Notes under the pieces: generated by a model
Databases searched by the model: none
What the model saw: only the letters and a program-made list of their open reading frames with translations
What the model was told of the DNA's origin: nothing
Assembly (NCBI RefSeq): GCF_007859655.1
Contig: NZ_CP042304.1
Coordinates: 372,001 to 436,000 of the forward strand
Length of the DNA stretch: 64,000 nucleotides
Source: Devosia ginsengisoli
GTDB lineage: Bacteria; Pseudomonadota; Alphaproteobacteria; Rhizobiales; Devosiaceae
Direction: 5' to 3'
Part shown: positions 32,467-42,643 of the stretch, piece after piece
How positions within the stretch are numbered: the stretch's first letter is position 1
How the letters are laid out: every line of letters begins with the position of its first letter
Program-made: the position numbers and the translations under genes

Positions 32467-33843
32467 ATGCGTAAGGGGTCTATCGCGGCGTCATTGTTCT
32501 GGTTGTCGGCGGGCTGGCTGGTGCTGGCGCTGGTGGCGACCGGGTTCCTGCTGACCGATCTCTATTCGCGGGCGCTCGATGCCTCGCTCTCGGAAACGCT
32601 GGAATTTCACGTCGAAAGCCTGGCCGGCGCGCTGCTGGAAGAGGGCGATCCATCCAGCGCCGACATTGCCCTCAGCGATCCCCGCTTCGACCGGCCGCGC
32701 TCGGGATGGTACTGGGTCATCCGCGACGCCGACGGGGCGCTCTACAATCTCTCCACATCGGTGGTGGGCATCGACCTGCCCGACATGACCGGCCCCAGCG
32801 ATACGCGCGGGCGGCGCTCGGCCATCATGGACGACGTGTTCGGCACGCGCATGCGCGTGGTGGAGCGTGCCGTGACACTGGCGCCCACCACCTACCAGAT
32901 CGTGGTCACCGGCAATCTGAGCGAAATTCTCGAACTGGTGGAAGGCTTCCGCGGCCAGGCCTTCATCGTGCTCGGGGCCGTGGGAGTGATGCTGGCCATC
33001 ATGAGCGCCATCGTGGCGCGCTTCGCCCTGCGCCCCATCGACCGGCTGAGCGCCGCCATCGAAAGTGTGCGCGAGGGCGAGAGCGTCGCCGTAACCGGCA
33101 CCTATCCCCGCGAAATCGCGCCGCTGGCCGAAGAGGTCAACGAATTGCTGCGCTCTAATGCGCAGATCATCGAGCGGGCGCGCAACCAGGTGGGCAACCT
33201 GGCCCATGGGCTCAAGACTCCCATTGCCGTGCTGCGCAACGAGGCCGCGGCCCGCAAGGGAGCGCTGGCCGATGTCGTGGTGACCGAGAGCGAGAAGATG
33301 AGCACGATGGTGGCCACCTATCTCGAGCGCGCGCGGCTGGCGGCCCGCACCTCGGTGGTGGGCAAGAAGGCCGACCCGACCATGATCATGCTGCGGCTGA
33401 CGCGCGTCATGCGCAAAATTCACCCCGATTGCACCATCGCCTTTCAGCGCCCCGATGCGTCCCTGCCATGGTTCAGGGGCGACGAGGCCGATCTGGAGGA
33501 AATGGCGGGCAACCTGCTGGACAATGCCTGCAAGTGGTCCAATGGGCAGGTCGGGGTGCGGCTCGATGCCGAGCGCAGCGAGACGGGCACGATGCTGCTG
33601 ATCCGCATCGACGACAATGGCCCCGGCCTTTCCGAGGAAGATGCGCAGAAAGCGTTGCGCCGCGGTGTCAGGCTGGACGAAAAAACGCCGGGCAGTGGCC
33701 TGGGACTCGATATCATCAAGGAACTGGTGGATGTCTATGGGGGCAGCCTGGCCCTCAAACGCTCGGCTTTGGGCGGGTTGCTGGCGGAATTGCGCCTGCC
33801 CACCGCACGCCTGGGCGCCATGGCCAGACCAAATGCAACCTGA
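32467..33843 (+). CDS. Sensor histidine kinase, PhoQ/FeuQ-like
   Basis: The 458-residue kinase has two membrane segments (about 10-33 and 168-190), a periplasmic domain, a HAMP linker, the phospho-His in NLAHGLKTPIAVL, and ATPase motifs NLLDNACKWS (N), DDNGPGL (G1) and GSGLGLDI (G2). It pairs with the upstream regulator, although a family C palindrome separates the two genes and may tune their relative expression. Confidence 0.93.
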   Translation: MRKGSIAASLFWLSAGWLVLALVATGFLLTDLYSRALDASLSETLEFHVESLAGALLEEGDPSSADIALSDPRFDRPRSGWYWVIRDADGALYNLSTSVVGIDLPDMTGPSDTRGRRSAIMDDVFGTRMRVVERAVTLAPTTYQIVVTGNLSEILELVEGFRGQAFIVLGAVGVMLAIMSAIVARFALRPIDRLSAAIESVREGESVAVTGTYPREIAPLAEEVNELLRSNAQIIERARNQVGNLAHGLKTPIAVLRNEAAARKGALADVVVTESEKMSTMVATYLERARLAARTSVVGKKADPTMIMLRLTRVMRKIHPDCTIAFQRPDASLPWFRGDEADLEEMAGNLLDNACKWSNGQVGVRLDAERSETGTMLLIRIDDNGPGLSEEDAQKALRRGVRLDEKTPGSGLGLDIIKELVDVYGGSLALKRSALGGLLAELRLPTARLGAMARPNAT

Positions 33844-33903
33844 CGCACTTTCGCCGCATTACGACAACAAGAGCCTCTCTAACGACCACGAGATAGTCAC
33901 ATC

Positions 33904-34377
33904 ATGAACCGTATCGCCCTCATCGCCGCGCCGTTGCTTGCTTTGACCCTGGCCGGTTGCGCCAGCACTGGCCCGACCCAGGTGGCGCAGGCCCCGGTGG
34001 TCATGGCGCCGGTAACCCCGCAGCCGCTGGTGGCGAGCCCGGCCCAGACGACGCAGCAGGCCTTGCTGACCACCAGCGTCGCCAATGGCTTCGTCGATCC
34101 GGCCGCACTGGCCGTCATGACGGCCAAGGATTCGGCTGAGGCCAATAGCGCCCAGTTCTACGCGCTGCAATTCGGCCGCCCGGGCGCCCCGCGCCAGTGG
34201 GCCGGCGACAAGGGCACGACCGGCACGGTGGCCGTCGGCCCCTATGTCCGCGTCAACAATCTTGATTGCCGCGACTTCACCCACACGGTCAAAGCCAATG
34301 GCCAGGACTATGTGAAGAAGGGCACCGCCTGCCGCGAGCAGAACGGCAACTGGGCCGTGGTGCAGGGCGCGGCTTGA
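33904..34377 (+). CDS. Lipoprotein with 17-kDa surface antigen-like C-terminus
   Basis: The 157-residue protein has a lipobox (LALTLAGC), a Pro/Gln-rich linker and a C-terminal domain (VRVNNLDCRDFTHTVKANGQ; KGTACREQNGNWAVV) like Rickettsia 17-kDa surface antigen proteins. The two cysteines likely form a disulfide. Outer-membrane location is probable. Confidence 0.8.
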   Translation: MNRIALIAAPLLALTLAGCASTGPTQVAQAPVVMAPVTPQPLVASPAQTTQQALLTTSVANGFVDPAALAVMTAKDSAEANSAQFYALQFGRPGAPRQWAGDKGTTGTVAVGPYVRVNNLDCRDFTHTVKANGQDYVKKGTACREQNGNWAVVQGAA

Positions 34378-34478
34378 TAGACCGCGTCGATAAAGGTCGC
34401 GTGCTTCCCGGATAAGGATTGTTTACCAACGCGCTATAGGGTTTGGGGACGAATTCGTTTTCCAGACCCGCTGCGTTG

Positions 34479-35687
34479 ATGTCCCAAGCCGCCAATCAGA
34501 GTGAAATGCCGGCCTCCGCCGCGCCCCGCCGGGCTGGGCGCATGGCCGCGCGTCCCTTTGCCGGCCTCATCGATGCGATCCTGGTGCAGGACCCGGTGTC
34601 GTTTCCCTTTGCCGGATCGGTGACGCGCGCCCATGCCGAAGCCGGCTGGGTCTGGGTGCATCGCGATCTCTGCCCCGACCTGATCTCGGCCGATGGCGTG
34701 GCCAATGGCAATTTCTCGGCCAGTGACCTCGAAGCCATCATGCCCGATGTGCTGGCGCGCATGAAGGATGCGCTGGCCGCCATCGCCAAGGACCCCGAAA
34801 AGGACCGCCGCCTGCGCGCTGCTCTGGGCAGCACCGAGGCCCGCGACGCCCTGCCTGTTATCATGATGGCCTTGCGCAGCCGCGCGCTGCTGGTCAAGGC
34901 CAAGGCCTTTGGCAAGGCGGTCAACGCCATCACCGAGGACGGGGCGCTGGGCGTGGCCCTGCAATCCATGCCCCTGCAGGACCCTGCGCTCGCCTCGCTG
35001 CTGTTTCATGCCGCACTGGGCCAGATTGCCAATCCGACGCGGCTGGTCACCACCATCATCAAGCTTTCGGGCAATGCCACCGAGGCGGCGGTGATCCGCA
35101 TGGGCTTCAGCCCGGTCATCGACGCCATCCTGGCGCATGCGCAGAACCAGATCCATATCCTGCAGCCGATGGGCGCCTTTGCCGATATCGACCTGGTCTG
35201 CCGCAGCCTCGAGCGCTTCCACCGGCTGGTACGCTCGCTGAGCGGTTATATCGAATTCGCGCGCGGTAGCCGCTGGGCCATGGTGCTTTCGGCCATCACC
35301 AAGCAGGTGTCGGATCGCATCGAACCGCGCCTGCGCGACGTGGTTTCCGACATCAACCAGGCCATGCGCCGCGGCCGCGAAGGCAGCGACCGGCTGGATA
35401 ATGACCGGATCCTCGCCGCCATCAACGGCGTCTATCTGCTGGCGACCATCCGCGAATGCCGCGACTCGCTGGCGCTCAATGCCCTGTTTGACCAGGCCTG
35501 GAGCCAGACCGGCCAGGCGCTGGAAGTCCATCTGCAGCGCAATCTCGACCTGATCCGGCAAAATCCGGCCGACCCGGTCATCAGTGCGCGGCTCGATGCC
35601 GGCATCAAGATGGCCGAAGTCCGCTTCAATCCGGAATATGCCGACACGCTGAAGCGCGCCCGCGCTGCCGCGGAACGCCGGAGCTAA
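34479..35687 (+). CDS. Conserved hypothetical helical protein
   Basis: The 402-residue soluble protein is almost entirely alpha-helical (for example DALAAIAKDPEKDRRLRAAL; LVTTIIKLSGNATEAAVIRM; NALFDQAWSQTGQALEVHLQ) with no signal, membrane or catalytic motif. ATG 34479 was chosen; no strong ribosome site is visible. The helical-repeat style recalls the DUF2336-like product at the left edge, but I see no clear homology. Function unknown. Confidence 0.65.
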   Translation: MSQAANQSEMPASAAPRRAGRMAARPFAGLIDAILVQDPVSFPFAGSVTRAHAEAGWVWVHRDLCPDLISADGVANGNFSASDLEAIMPDVLARMKDALAAIAKDPEKDRRLRAALGSTEARDALPVIMMALRSRALLVKAKAFGKAVNAITEDGALGVALQSMPLQDPALASLLFHAALGQIANPTRLVTTIIKLSGNATEAAVIRMGFSPVIDAILAHAQNQIHILQPMGAFADIDLVCRSLERFHRLVRSLSGYIEFARGSRWAMVLSAITKQVSDRIEPRLRDVVSDINQAMRRGREGSDRLDNDRILAAINGVYLLATIRECRDSLALNALFDQAWSQTGQALEVHLQRNLDLIRQNPADPVISARLDAGIKMAEVRFNPEYADTLKRARAAAERRS

Positions 35688-35699
35688 CTACCTTCAAGA

Positions 35700-35730
35700 C
35701 CTCGTGGTTCGACAAGCTCACCACGAGGGC
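35700..35730. repeat. Palindromic repeat, family C, copy 2 (single arm)
   Basis: CCTCGTGGTTCGACAAGCTC followed by ACCACGAGGGC is one arm of family C and itself an imperfect hairpin. It lies between convergent genes and could act as a terminator. Confidence 0.7.
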
Positions 35731-37718
35731 TACTGGCGATAGGGCTCCACCAGCCTGATACTGACGGCGCGGCCCGGCTCGCGTACCCATGCCGCCTGTC
35801 CCGCGCGGCCAGCAATCAGCGCAATGGCCTTGCCATCCACGATCCGCAGCACGACGCCGATAGCCTTGAGCGGGTTGGTTTCGTCGGCATTGGCATGGAT
35901 CAACGCGCCCACATCGAGCAGGCGCTTGTCGTTGGGCGCGACCAGCCAGGGCAGCGCGCCCTCGTAGCGGCCGGCGAGATAGGCGGGCGGCAGGGGCAGG
36001 GGGCCGGCGGAGGGGCCGATGTCGTCCTCGCCGCTTTCAACCGCCACCATGGCGACGCGCTCCTGCGCCACGATGCCGGCGCTGGCGGCCGGAATGGCGC
36101 CAAGCTGCACGCCGGCCGCGATATCGGCGATATCGAGCGGCTGCGGCGTATCGGCCAGCGACCAGCCGGCAGGTTTGGGCGCGAAGGGTAGCCAGCCCGG
36201 CCAGCGCGACTCCACCTTGCGCGGCCGCTCGATATGGCGCCAGCCGCCATCGAGAAAAACCGGTTGCGCCGCTTCGTCCGGCTCATCGCCGATTGGGGCC
36301 GGCGCATCGGGCGTTTCGTAGATCGGGTCGATCAGGCGGTCCTCGACCAGCCGGCGCTGGCGGCCGAGCAGCACATCGACCGCATCGCTGCCGCTGGCGA
36401 GGCACGCACTGCGGCTGAACCAGCCGGCGGCGCTGCCGGCCAGCACGATGCCATCGGGTCCATTATGCGGTTCGAGCCTCGCACTGGACCCATTCCAGGC
36501 GCTTTCCCCGCCCGCCATATGCCAGAGCGTGAGATCGGGCTGCCAGCCGCCGCTGACCACCAGCCGGTCGACGGGCAATTCCGGCTCGGGCCGCGAAAAT
36601 CCCTCCATCGACAATCGTGGCATGGCGACGAGCCCGTTGCCCTTGGGCGCGGACGAAGCCGAGGCGACCAGGGTGCCGGCTGCCAGCGTGATGCCATAGG
36701 CTTTGGAGAATTCGATGAAGCGCGATTGCGGGCGGGGGCGGGAATCCACGATGCGCGGCACGGTAATGCCGGCATCGGTCGCCAGCATGGCGAGACGATA
36801 GGCCGGGCTGCTGCTGGTCGCCACAAGGGCCGATGCCCCCGGCCAGACGCCATGCAACTGCGCCAGCTCGAACGCTTCCAGCGTACCCACGACACCGGGC
36901 AGCCGATTGCCGGGAAATAGCGGCAGCCGCTCCAATGCGCCGGTGGCGAGGATGATATGGCGCGCACGAATATCGATGACCCGTCCACCCGGCGTGCCGT
37001 CGAGCATTTCGACCTGATGCAGCCGCACCACGCCGGGGCGCAGGGCAAAGGCCTCGGCACTGGTCAGCACGGTGATGGCGTCGGATTTGGCGACGGCGGC
37101 ACTGAGCCGCGCAATGGCCTGGTCGGGCGTTTCCTCGCCCTCCTGCGTGCCGAACAGGCGTGACTTGCCGCCCAGCAAGGGCGAGGCTTCGGCCAGCACG
37201 ACGCGCAAGCCGCGCTTGGCCGCGGCCAGTGCGGCCGAGAGACCCGCAACCCCGCCGCCGACCACGACGAGATCGGCTTCGGGACCCGGAGCGGCTGGGG
37301 TGCCGAGCCAGGGCCGCGCCAGCGCGTCGGGGCGGTCGATATCAATGGCGAGCGAACGCCCATAGCGCCGCAGCAGGCGGGTAACGGGGTTGCCCTTGGT
37401 CTTCCGTGCGGTGGTGAGATAGTCGGCGCCGTCGGTGGCGAGCGTGCGCTCCATCGGCAAGGCGCGCTGGTGATCGCCGGCCAAAGCGGCAAAGCTGATG
37501 GAGGGGGCGTGGCGGGACGACAGGGCCAGCAAGGCGCCATCGCGTCGCCCCACCGCGTCGATTCCCGAAGCCAGCGCGGCGCTGAGCACCGTATCGCCGG
37601 CAAAGCCCGAGATCACGCGGCCATCCAGCCGGAAGTGCAGCGGCTTGCTGCGGTCAATGGCGCTGCCGTGGAAATGGTGCTGCCGGCCGGTGCCGAGGCG
37701 GTTGGGCTGGCCCTTCAT
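35730..37718 (-). CDS. FAD-dependent oxidoreductase resembling sarcosine oxidase alpha
   Basis: The 662-residue protein has an N-terminal 2Fe-2S-like domain without cysteine ligands (FRLDGRVISGFAGDTVLSAA), then a Rossmann FAD site DLVVVGGGVAGLSAALAAAK, ILATGALERLPLFPGNRLPG and a second nucleotide-binding region. This matches the N-terminal two thirds of SoxA/TsoA-type amine dehydrogenases; the aminomethyltransferase domain is short or absent. It forms a two-gene unit with the next FAD protein (ATGA overlap). The substrate is probably an N-methylated amine or imino acid, by inference. Confidence 0.75.
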   Translation of the reverse strand: MKGQPNRLGTGRQHHFHGSAIDRSKPLHFRLDGRVISGFAGDTVLSAALASGIDAVGRRDGALLALSSRHAPSISFAALAGDHQRALPMERTLATDGADYLTTARKTKGNPVTRLLRRYGRSLAIDIDRPDALARPWLGTPAAPGPEADLVVVGGGVAGLSAALAAAKRGLRVVLAEASPLLGGKSRLFGTQEGEETPDQAIARLSAAVAKSDAITVLTSAEAFALRPGVVRLHQVEMLDGTPGGRVIDIRARHIILATGALERLPLFPGNRLPGVVGTLEAFELAQLHGVWPGASALVATSSSPAYRLAMLATDAGITVPRIVDSRPRPQSRFIEFSKAYGITLAAGTLVASASSAPKGNGLVAMPRLSMEGFSRPEPELPVDRLVVSGGWQPDLTLWHMAGGESAWNGSSARLEPHNGPDGIVLAGSAAGWFSRSACLASGSDAVDVLLGRQRRLVEDRLIDPIYETPDAPAPIGDEPDEAAQPVFLDGGWRHIERPRKVESRWPGWLPFAPKPAGWSLADTPQPLDIADIAAGVQLGAIPAASAGIVAQERVAMVAVESGEDDIGPSAGPLPLPPAYLAGRYEGALPWLVAPNDKRLLDVGALIHANADETNPLKAIGVVLRIVDGKAIALIAGRAGQAAWVREPGRAVSIRLVEPYRQ

Positions 37719-38779
37719 GCCACGCCCCCGAATTCGGCCACCGGCGAGGCGGCCACCGAGCGATCCACCAGCCGCGCGCCGAGCCAGGCATTCTCGGCCG
37801 GCCCTGCCACGCCGCAGATCCAGCGCGCAATGGCCGGCGCGAGAAAGGCGCCGGTAGGCCCGAGACCCGCCAGCACATCCGGCCCGCTGCCGCTCAACCG
37901 GCCCACGGCCGGGGCGGCATCGACAGTCACCACCGCTTCATAGCTCGATTGTCCGGCCTGGCGGAATTCCCGCTCGCGGCCCAGCAGCACGCCCAATGCG
38001 GCGGCGAAAGGGTCGATGGCGCCGGGACCGATGGCCGCTATGCCGCGTTCGGCCTGTTGCATCAGCGTCAGCCCGGTATCGAGTCGGTGCATCAGCGCCG
38101 CCGCCATGGGTCGCGTCGGCTCGGTGGCGATGGTGCTGTGAACCCGGCGGGTCAGCAAAGCCGGCCACAGCCCCGGCGGCGTATGGGCGAGAATGGCCGC
38201 ATCGTCCGCCAGCACGGCCTGGCCGATCTCGACCCGGTCGTCGCCCGAAACCAGTTCCGCACTGCCATCGGCATGCACGGTCAATGCATCGCCCTCGAGC
38301 AGGCGGCGCACCTTGTGCTGCTCCAGCCAGCGATCGAGCCCCGCTTCCAGCGTAGGCCGATGCAGCAGCACGGCATCGCGCAGCAACAGTCCATCGCGGC
38401 CCACGCCGATGGCGCTCGACGGCACCAGCTCGGCCGCATGGCCGAAGGCTAGCGCCATATGGCGGATATGGGCCAACGCCTCCTTGCCGCCAGGCATTTC
38501 GCTGAAGAAGATCGGATCGATACGCGACCACGCGCGACGCCCGCCGATGCGCGAAATCAGCTTCAGCGCTTCGGGCAGGCTGGCCTTGAGCAGGGCCCAG
38601 GTCTCGGGGCGGGTGATCGGTGCGACCGAAAGGTCCACGGCGCGCGGCAGGCGATAACCCGATTGGCTTTCGCCGGAAAACACCACGCTCTTGCCATGCA
38701 CCGACGCCAGCAGGCCAGCAACCAGCCGGGCTGTTGGCGTCGAGCCGATAATGACAAAATCCGCGCGGGCCTCACTCAT
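37715..38779 (-). CDS. FAD-dependent oxidoreductase, DadA/SoxB-like, with altered FAD motif
   Basis: The 354-residue protein resembles DAO-fold amine oxidases by length, layout and the C-terminal AVTV...GPTGAFLAPAIARWICG segment. The dinucleotide motif is unusual: VIIGSTPTARLVAGLLA in place of GxGxxG. It may bind FAD differently or be a non-catalytic partner of the downstream protein, whose ATG overlaps its stop. First gene of the minus-strand unit; the 153-base divergent region to ccmI is the likely promoter. Confidence 0.65.
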   Translation of the reverse strand: MSEARADFVIIGSTPTARLVAGLLASVHGKSVVFSGESQSGYRLPRAVDLSVAPITRPETWALLKASLPEALKLISRIGGRRAWSRIDPIFFSEMPGGKEALAHIRHMALAFGHAAELVPSSAIGVGRDGLLLRDAVLLHRPTLEAGLDRWLEQHKVRRLLEGDALTVHADGSAELVSGDDRVEIGQAVLADDAAILAHTPPGLWPALLTRRVHSTIATEPTRPMAAALMHRLDTGLTLMQQAERGIAAIGPGAIDPFAAALGVLLGREREFRQAGQSSYEAVVTVDAAPAVGRLSGSGPDVLAGLGPTGAFLAPAIARWICGVAGPAENAWLGARLVDRSVAASPVAEFGGVA

Positions 38780-38932
38780 GCCGCGGTGCTTGCCATCGGC
38801 AAAGCATCCGCGGCAATGCGCGCCTGTGGCAATGCGTCCGCCCCACGATCACGTGTTTTGGTGGTTTTTCGCCGCATTGGGCTTATAGATGACCCCATCT
38901 TGCCGCGTGCCGGCGTCAAGCATTTAGGCTCC

Positions 38933-40018
38933 ATGCTTTTCTGGTTCATCGCCATCGCTGTTACCGCCATTGCCTGCGCCGCACTTTTTTACGCGGCGGG
39001 GTCGCGTGCGGTCAACGCGGGTCGTCCCGAATTGGACGATGCCAACAGCCATTTTCGCCTTGTGCTAGCGGGCATCGACACCGATCTGGCTGCCGGCAAG
39101 CTGGGCGATGCCGAAGCCACGGCTGCGCGCGGCGAACTGGCGCGCGAAATCCTGCGCCTCAAGGGTGAGACAGGCCGAGTCGCGGGCGCCGGACCGGCCT
39201 TTGGTCGTGCCGCCCTGCTGGTGGGGCTTGGCGGGGTCGCCGTGCTGGCTTTGGGGCTCTATGGACTGCTAGGCAGCCCTGATCTGCCCAGCCAGCCCTT
39301 GGCCGGCCGCAGCGATGTCGCCGCGCAGCAGATCGATATCGACGCGGCCATTGCCCGCATCGAAACCCAGCTTACCGCCAATCCCGACGACCTGCGCGGC
39401 TGGACAGTCATTGCCCCGGCCTATCTCGAAATGGGCCGCTATGCCGATGCCGCGCGCGCCTATCGCCGCATCATGGAACTGGGCGAGCCGACGCCGGACC
39501 TGCAGACCAATCTCGCCGAGGCCCTGTTGCTCGGTGCCGGCGATACGGGCTCGGACGAGGCCATTGCCCTGCTGCGTGCCGCCGCCGATGCCGACCCGTC
39601 CCATGCCATGTCGCGGCTCTACCTGGCTTCTGTTCTGACGGGAGAGGGGCAGTATGACGAGGCGATCCCGTTGTGGAACGCCGCCCTCGCTCTGTCCAAG
39701 GGCGACGAGCCCTGGTTGCCGGCGGCACAGCAGGGGCTCGCCGTGGCACAGAATGGCGGCGTTGCGCCGGCCAATGCGCAGGAAGCCGAAATGATCGGCC
39801 AGATGGTCAGCGGCCTCGCCACCCGGCTGGCTGCCGAGGGCGGCAGCGTCGAGGAATGGACCCAGCTTGTGCGGGCCTATCTCGTACTGGGTGATACCGG
39901 GCGCGCCCAGGCCGCCTATGACGATGCCGTCTCCGCCTGGCCGCAGGCCTTCGACCGGGGCGAACTCGATACGCTGGCGCTCGGCGCCGGCCTGACCCTC
40001 AATGGAGATCAGCTATGA
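38933..40018 (+). CDS. ccmI: Cytochrome c maturation protein CcmI
   Basis: The 361-residue protein has an N-terminal membrane helix (FWFIAIAVTAIACAALFYAA), a cytoplasmic loop with GDAEATAARGELAREILRL, a second membrane helix near 90-110, and TPR repeats in the periplasm (LRGWTVIAPAYLEMGRYADA; AMSRLYLASVLTGEGQYDEA). CcmI holds apocytochrome c for haem ligation by CcmFH. First gene of ccmI-E-F-H; overlaps ccmE by four bases. Confidence 0.94.
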   Translation: MLFWFIAIAVTAIACAALFYAAGSRAVNAGRPELDDANSHFRLVLAGIDTDLAAGKLGDAEATAARGELAREILRLKGETGRVAGAGPAFGRAALLVGLGGVAVLALGLYGLLGSPDLPSQPLAGRSDVAAQQIDIDAAIARIETQLTANPDDLRGWTVIAPAYLEMGRYADAARAYRRIMELGEPTPDLQTNLAEALLLGAGDTGSDEAIALLRAAADADPSHAMSRLYLASVLTGEGQYDEAIPLWNAALALSKGDEPWLPAAQQGLAVAQNGGVAPANAQEAEMIGQMVSGLATRLAAEGGSVEEWTQLVRAYLVLGDTGRAQAAYDDAVSAWPQAFDRGELDTLALGAGLTLNGDQL

Positions 40019-40488
40019 CCATGCCCTCCACCGTTCGCAAGCAGGGCTGGTCGCGCAAGCAGAAGCGGCTGGCCGTTATTGCCGGCCTCGCCGTGGTCGT
40101 GGCGCTGGCCACCACGCTGGTGCTGGTAGCCCTGCGCGACCAGATCGTCTTCTTCTATTCCCCGTCCGATGTGGCAGCGCGCGAAATCGCGGCCGGCACG
40201 CCGATGCGCCTGGGTGGCCTGGTCAAGGACGGCAGTTGGACCCGTACCGGGCAGGACAACAGCTTCGTCGTGACCGACGGCGCGCAGGATGTCGCTGCCC
40301 GCTATACAGGCATATTGCCCGACCTGTTTCGCGAAGGGCAGGGCGTTGTGGCCGAGGGGAGCCTTGGACCGGACGGGACCTTCATGGCCACCAATGTACT
40401 GGCCAAGCACGATGAAAACTACATTCCCAAAGAGGTCGTCGACGCGCTGAAAGCCAGCGGCGAATGGCGGCCGGAGGGCGGGCAGTGA
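40015..40488 (+). CDS. ccmE: Haem chaperone CcmE
   Basis: The 157-residue protein has one N-terminal membrane helix and a periplasmic OB-fold: VFFYSPSDVAARE, RLGGLVKDGSW and VLAKHDENYIPKEV, which contains the haem-binding His and the conserved Tyr. It carries haem from CcmABCD to CcmF. ATG 40021 is a possible alternative start. Confidence 0.96.
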   Translation: MTMPSTVRKQGWSRKQKRLAVIAGLAVVVALATTLVLVALRDQIVFFYSPSDVAAREIAAGTPMRLGGLVKDGSWTRTGQDNSFVVTDGAQDVAARYTGILPDLFREGQGVVAEGSLGPDGTFMATNVLAKHDENYIPKEVVDALKASGEWRPEGGQ

Positions 40489-40509
40489 TGGTCGAGACTT
40501 TGTGCCTGG

Positions 40510-40632
40510 CATACCCCCACCCTCACTCCCTCCCCACAAGGGGGAGGGAAGCCTGCTCCGTGATCGGAGACGCACTGCGCCAGGCGCCATCGTCTCCCTC
40601 CCCCTTGTGGGGAGGGATCAAGGGTGGGGGTG
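40510..40632. repeat. Palindromic repeat, family B, copy 4
   Basis: ACCCCCACCCTCACTCCCTC with CCCCACAAGGGGGAGGG at the left and CCCTCCCCCTTGTGGGGAGG then GGGTGGGGGTG at the right. It separates ccmE from ccmF, which normally adjoin. Confidence 0.85.
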
Positions 40633-40669
40633 ATGCCGCCATATTCGCGAATGCCGAGGCTCCCCAAAT

Positions 40670-42643
40670 ATGAGCATCGAACTCGGCCACTTCGCTCTCA
40701 TCCTAGCCTTTGCCATATCAGCGGTCTCGGCCGTGGGCGGCTTTGCCTTCTGGCGCTCCGGCCAGCGGATCGCGCTGGCACTGAGCCAGGGCGCGGTGCT
40801 GCAATTCATTCTCGTGGCCGTGGCCTTCGCCGCGCTGATCCAGGCTTTCGTCACCTCCGATTTCAGCCTGTTGCTGGCGGCGAACAATTCCCATTCGCTG
40901 AAACCCCTGATCTTCAAGATTTCCGGCGTCTGGGGCAATCATGAAGGCTCGATGGTCCTGTGGATCCTCATCCTCGTCGCCTTCGGCGCCATGGTGGCCG
41001 CCTTCGGTCGCCGGCTGCCCAGTGACCTGCTGGCGCTGGTGCTGGCGACGCAAAGCCTGCTCACCGCGGCATTTGCCGGCTTCACCATCTTCACTTCCAA
41101 CCCCTTCGCCCGGCTCATCCCCGCACCCCTCGAGGGCAATGATCTCAATCCGGTGCTGCAGGATATCGGCCTCGCCATCCATCCGCCGCTGCTTTACGCC
41201 GGCTATGTCGGCTTCTCGATCTGCTTCTCCTTCGCCATCGCAGCTTTGATCTCCGGCCGCATCGATCAGGCCTGGGCGCGCTGGGTGCGGCCCTGGACCA
41301 TGCTGAGCTGGACCTTCCTGACCCTGGGCATCGCCATGGGCTCCTACTGGGCCTATTACGAACTCGGCTGGGGCGGCTGGTGGTTCTGGGACCCGGTGGA
41401 AAATGCCAGCTTCATGCCCTGGCTCGCGGGCACGGCTCTGCTCCATTCCGCGCTGGTGATGGAAAAGCGTAACGCGCTGAAGATCTGGACGATCTTCCTC
41501 TCCATCATCACCTTCTCCCTGTCGCTGCTCGGCACGTTCCTCGTGCGCTCGGGCATCCTCACCTCGGTCCATACCTTTGCCAGCGATCCTACGCGCGGGC
41601 TGGTCATCCTGACGCTGCTGGCGCTGGTCATTGGCGGCGCTTTCGCGCTCTTCGCCTTCCGCGCCTCGACGCTGCGGCAGGGCGGCCTCTTCGCCCCGGT
41701 CAGTCGCGAAGGCGCGCTGATCCTCAACAACCTGTTTCTCGCCACCGCTGTCGGCGCCGTGCTGGTCGGCACGCTCTATCCTTTGCTGCTCGATGCCCTG
41801 GCCGGCACCACCATTTCGGTCGGCGCGCCCTTCTTCGATCTCACCTTCGGCTCCCTGATGGCGCCACTGCTGCTGGTGCTGCCTTTCGGGCCGCTGCTGG
41901 CCTGGAAGCGCGCCGACATCGTCGGGGCCGCCCAGCGGCTGATCGGCGCGGCGGCCCTGGCCATCTTCGCCACCATCCTGATCTCGGCACTGGGCGGCGT
42001 CAGCATATCCCTCGCCCCGCTCGGCCTGTTGCTCGGCTTCTGGGTCGCCTTCGGCGCCATTGCCGAACTGGTCGATCGCAGCAAGCTCGGCCGCATTCCG
42101 CTGGGCGAAAGCGCCCGCCGCCTGTTCGGCCTGCCGCGCTCGGCCTGGTCCACCGCCATAGCCCATTTCGGGATCGGCATCACCGTGCTCGGCATCGTCG
42201 CCACCACGGCCTGGGAGACCGAGCGGGTCACCACGCTCAATCCGGGCGAAAGCACCGAACTGTCGGGCTACCTCATCGCCTTCGACAGCTTCGCCCAGGT
42301 TCCGGGGCCGAACTATATCTCCGACGAGGGCCGCTTCACCATCACCGCGCCCGGTGGTGACAAGCGGCAGATGCTGGCCGACCGCCGCACTTATGTCGCC
42401 TCCGGTATGCCCACGACAGAAGCGGCCATCGAGACCTACGGCTTCTCCCAGCTCTATCTCCAGCTCGGCGAACCGCTGGACGATACCCATGTGGTCCGCA
42501 TCTGGCACAAGCCCTATATCACGCTGATCTGGCTGGGTGCCCTGCTCATGGCCGGGGCCGGATTTCTCTCGCTCACCGACCGCAAACTGCGCGTCGGCGC
42601 CCCGCGCCGGGCGGCCAGGCAAACGCCACAGGCCGCCGAATGA
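40670..42643 (+). CDS. ccmF: Cytochrome c haem lyase subunit CcmF
   Basis: The 657-residue polytopic membrane protein has the WWD signature [19 protein letters not shown], conserved periplasmic His residues (for example [12 protein letters not shown]) and [19 protein letters not shown]. It ligates haem from CcmE to apocytochrome c. Length is normal. Overlaps ccmH by four bases; ccmG is not next to it, unlike in many operons. Confidence 0.97.
   Translation: MSIELGHFALILAFAISAVSAVGGFAFWRSGQRIALALSQGAVLQFILVAVAFAALIQAFVTSDFSLLLAANNSHSLKPLIFKISGVWGNHEGSMVLWILILVAFGAMVAAFGRRLPSDLLALVLATQSLLTAAFAGFTIFTSNPFARLIPAPLEGNDLNPVLQDIGLAIHPPLLYAGYVGFSICFSFAIAALISGRIDQAWARWVRPWTMLSWTFLTLGIAMGSYWAYYELGWGGWWFWDPVENASFMPWLAGTALLHSALVMEKRNALKIWTIFLSIITFSLSLLGTFLVRSGILTSVHTFASDPTRGLVILTLLALVIGGAFALFAFRASTLRQGGLFAPVSREGALILNNLFLATAVGAVLVGTLYPLLLDALAGTTISVGAPFFDLTFGSLMAPLLLVLPFGPLLAWKRADIVGAAQRLIGAAALAIFATILISALGGVSISLAPLGLLLGFWVAFGAIAELVDRSKLGRIPLGESARRLFGLPRSAWSTAIAHFGIGITVLGIVATTAWETERVTTLNPGESTELSGYLIAFDSFAQVPGPNYISDEGRFTITAPGGDKRQMLADRRTYVASGMPTTEAAIETYGFSQLYLQLGEPLDDTHVVRIWHKPYITLIWLGALLMAGAGFLSLTDRKLRVGAPRRAARQTPQAAE

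Noticed and set aside
40718..42622. A 634-codon open frame antisense to ccmF
   Set aside because: Shadow of a well-conserved gene; composition is highly biased (Gly/Gln/Glu/Arg) and no ribosome site is seen.
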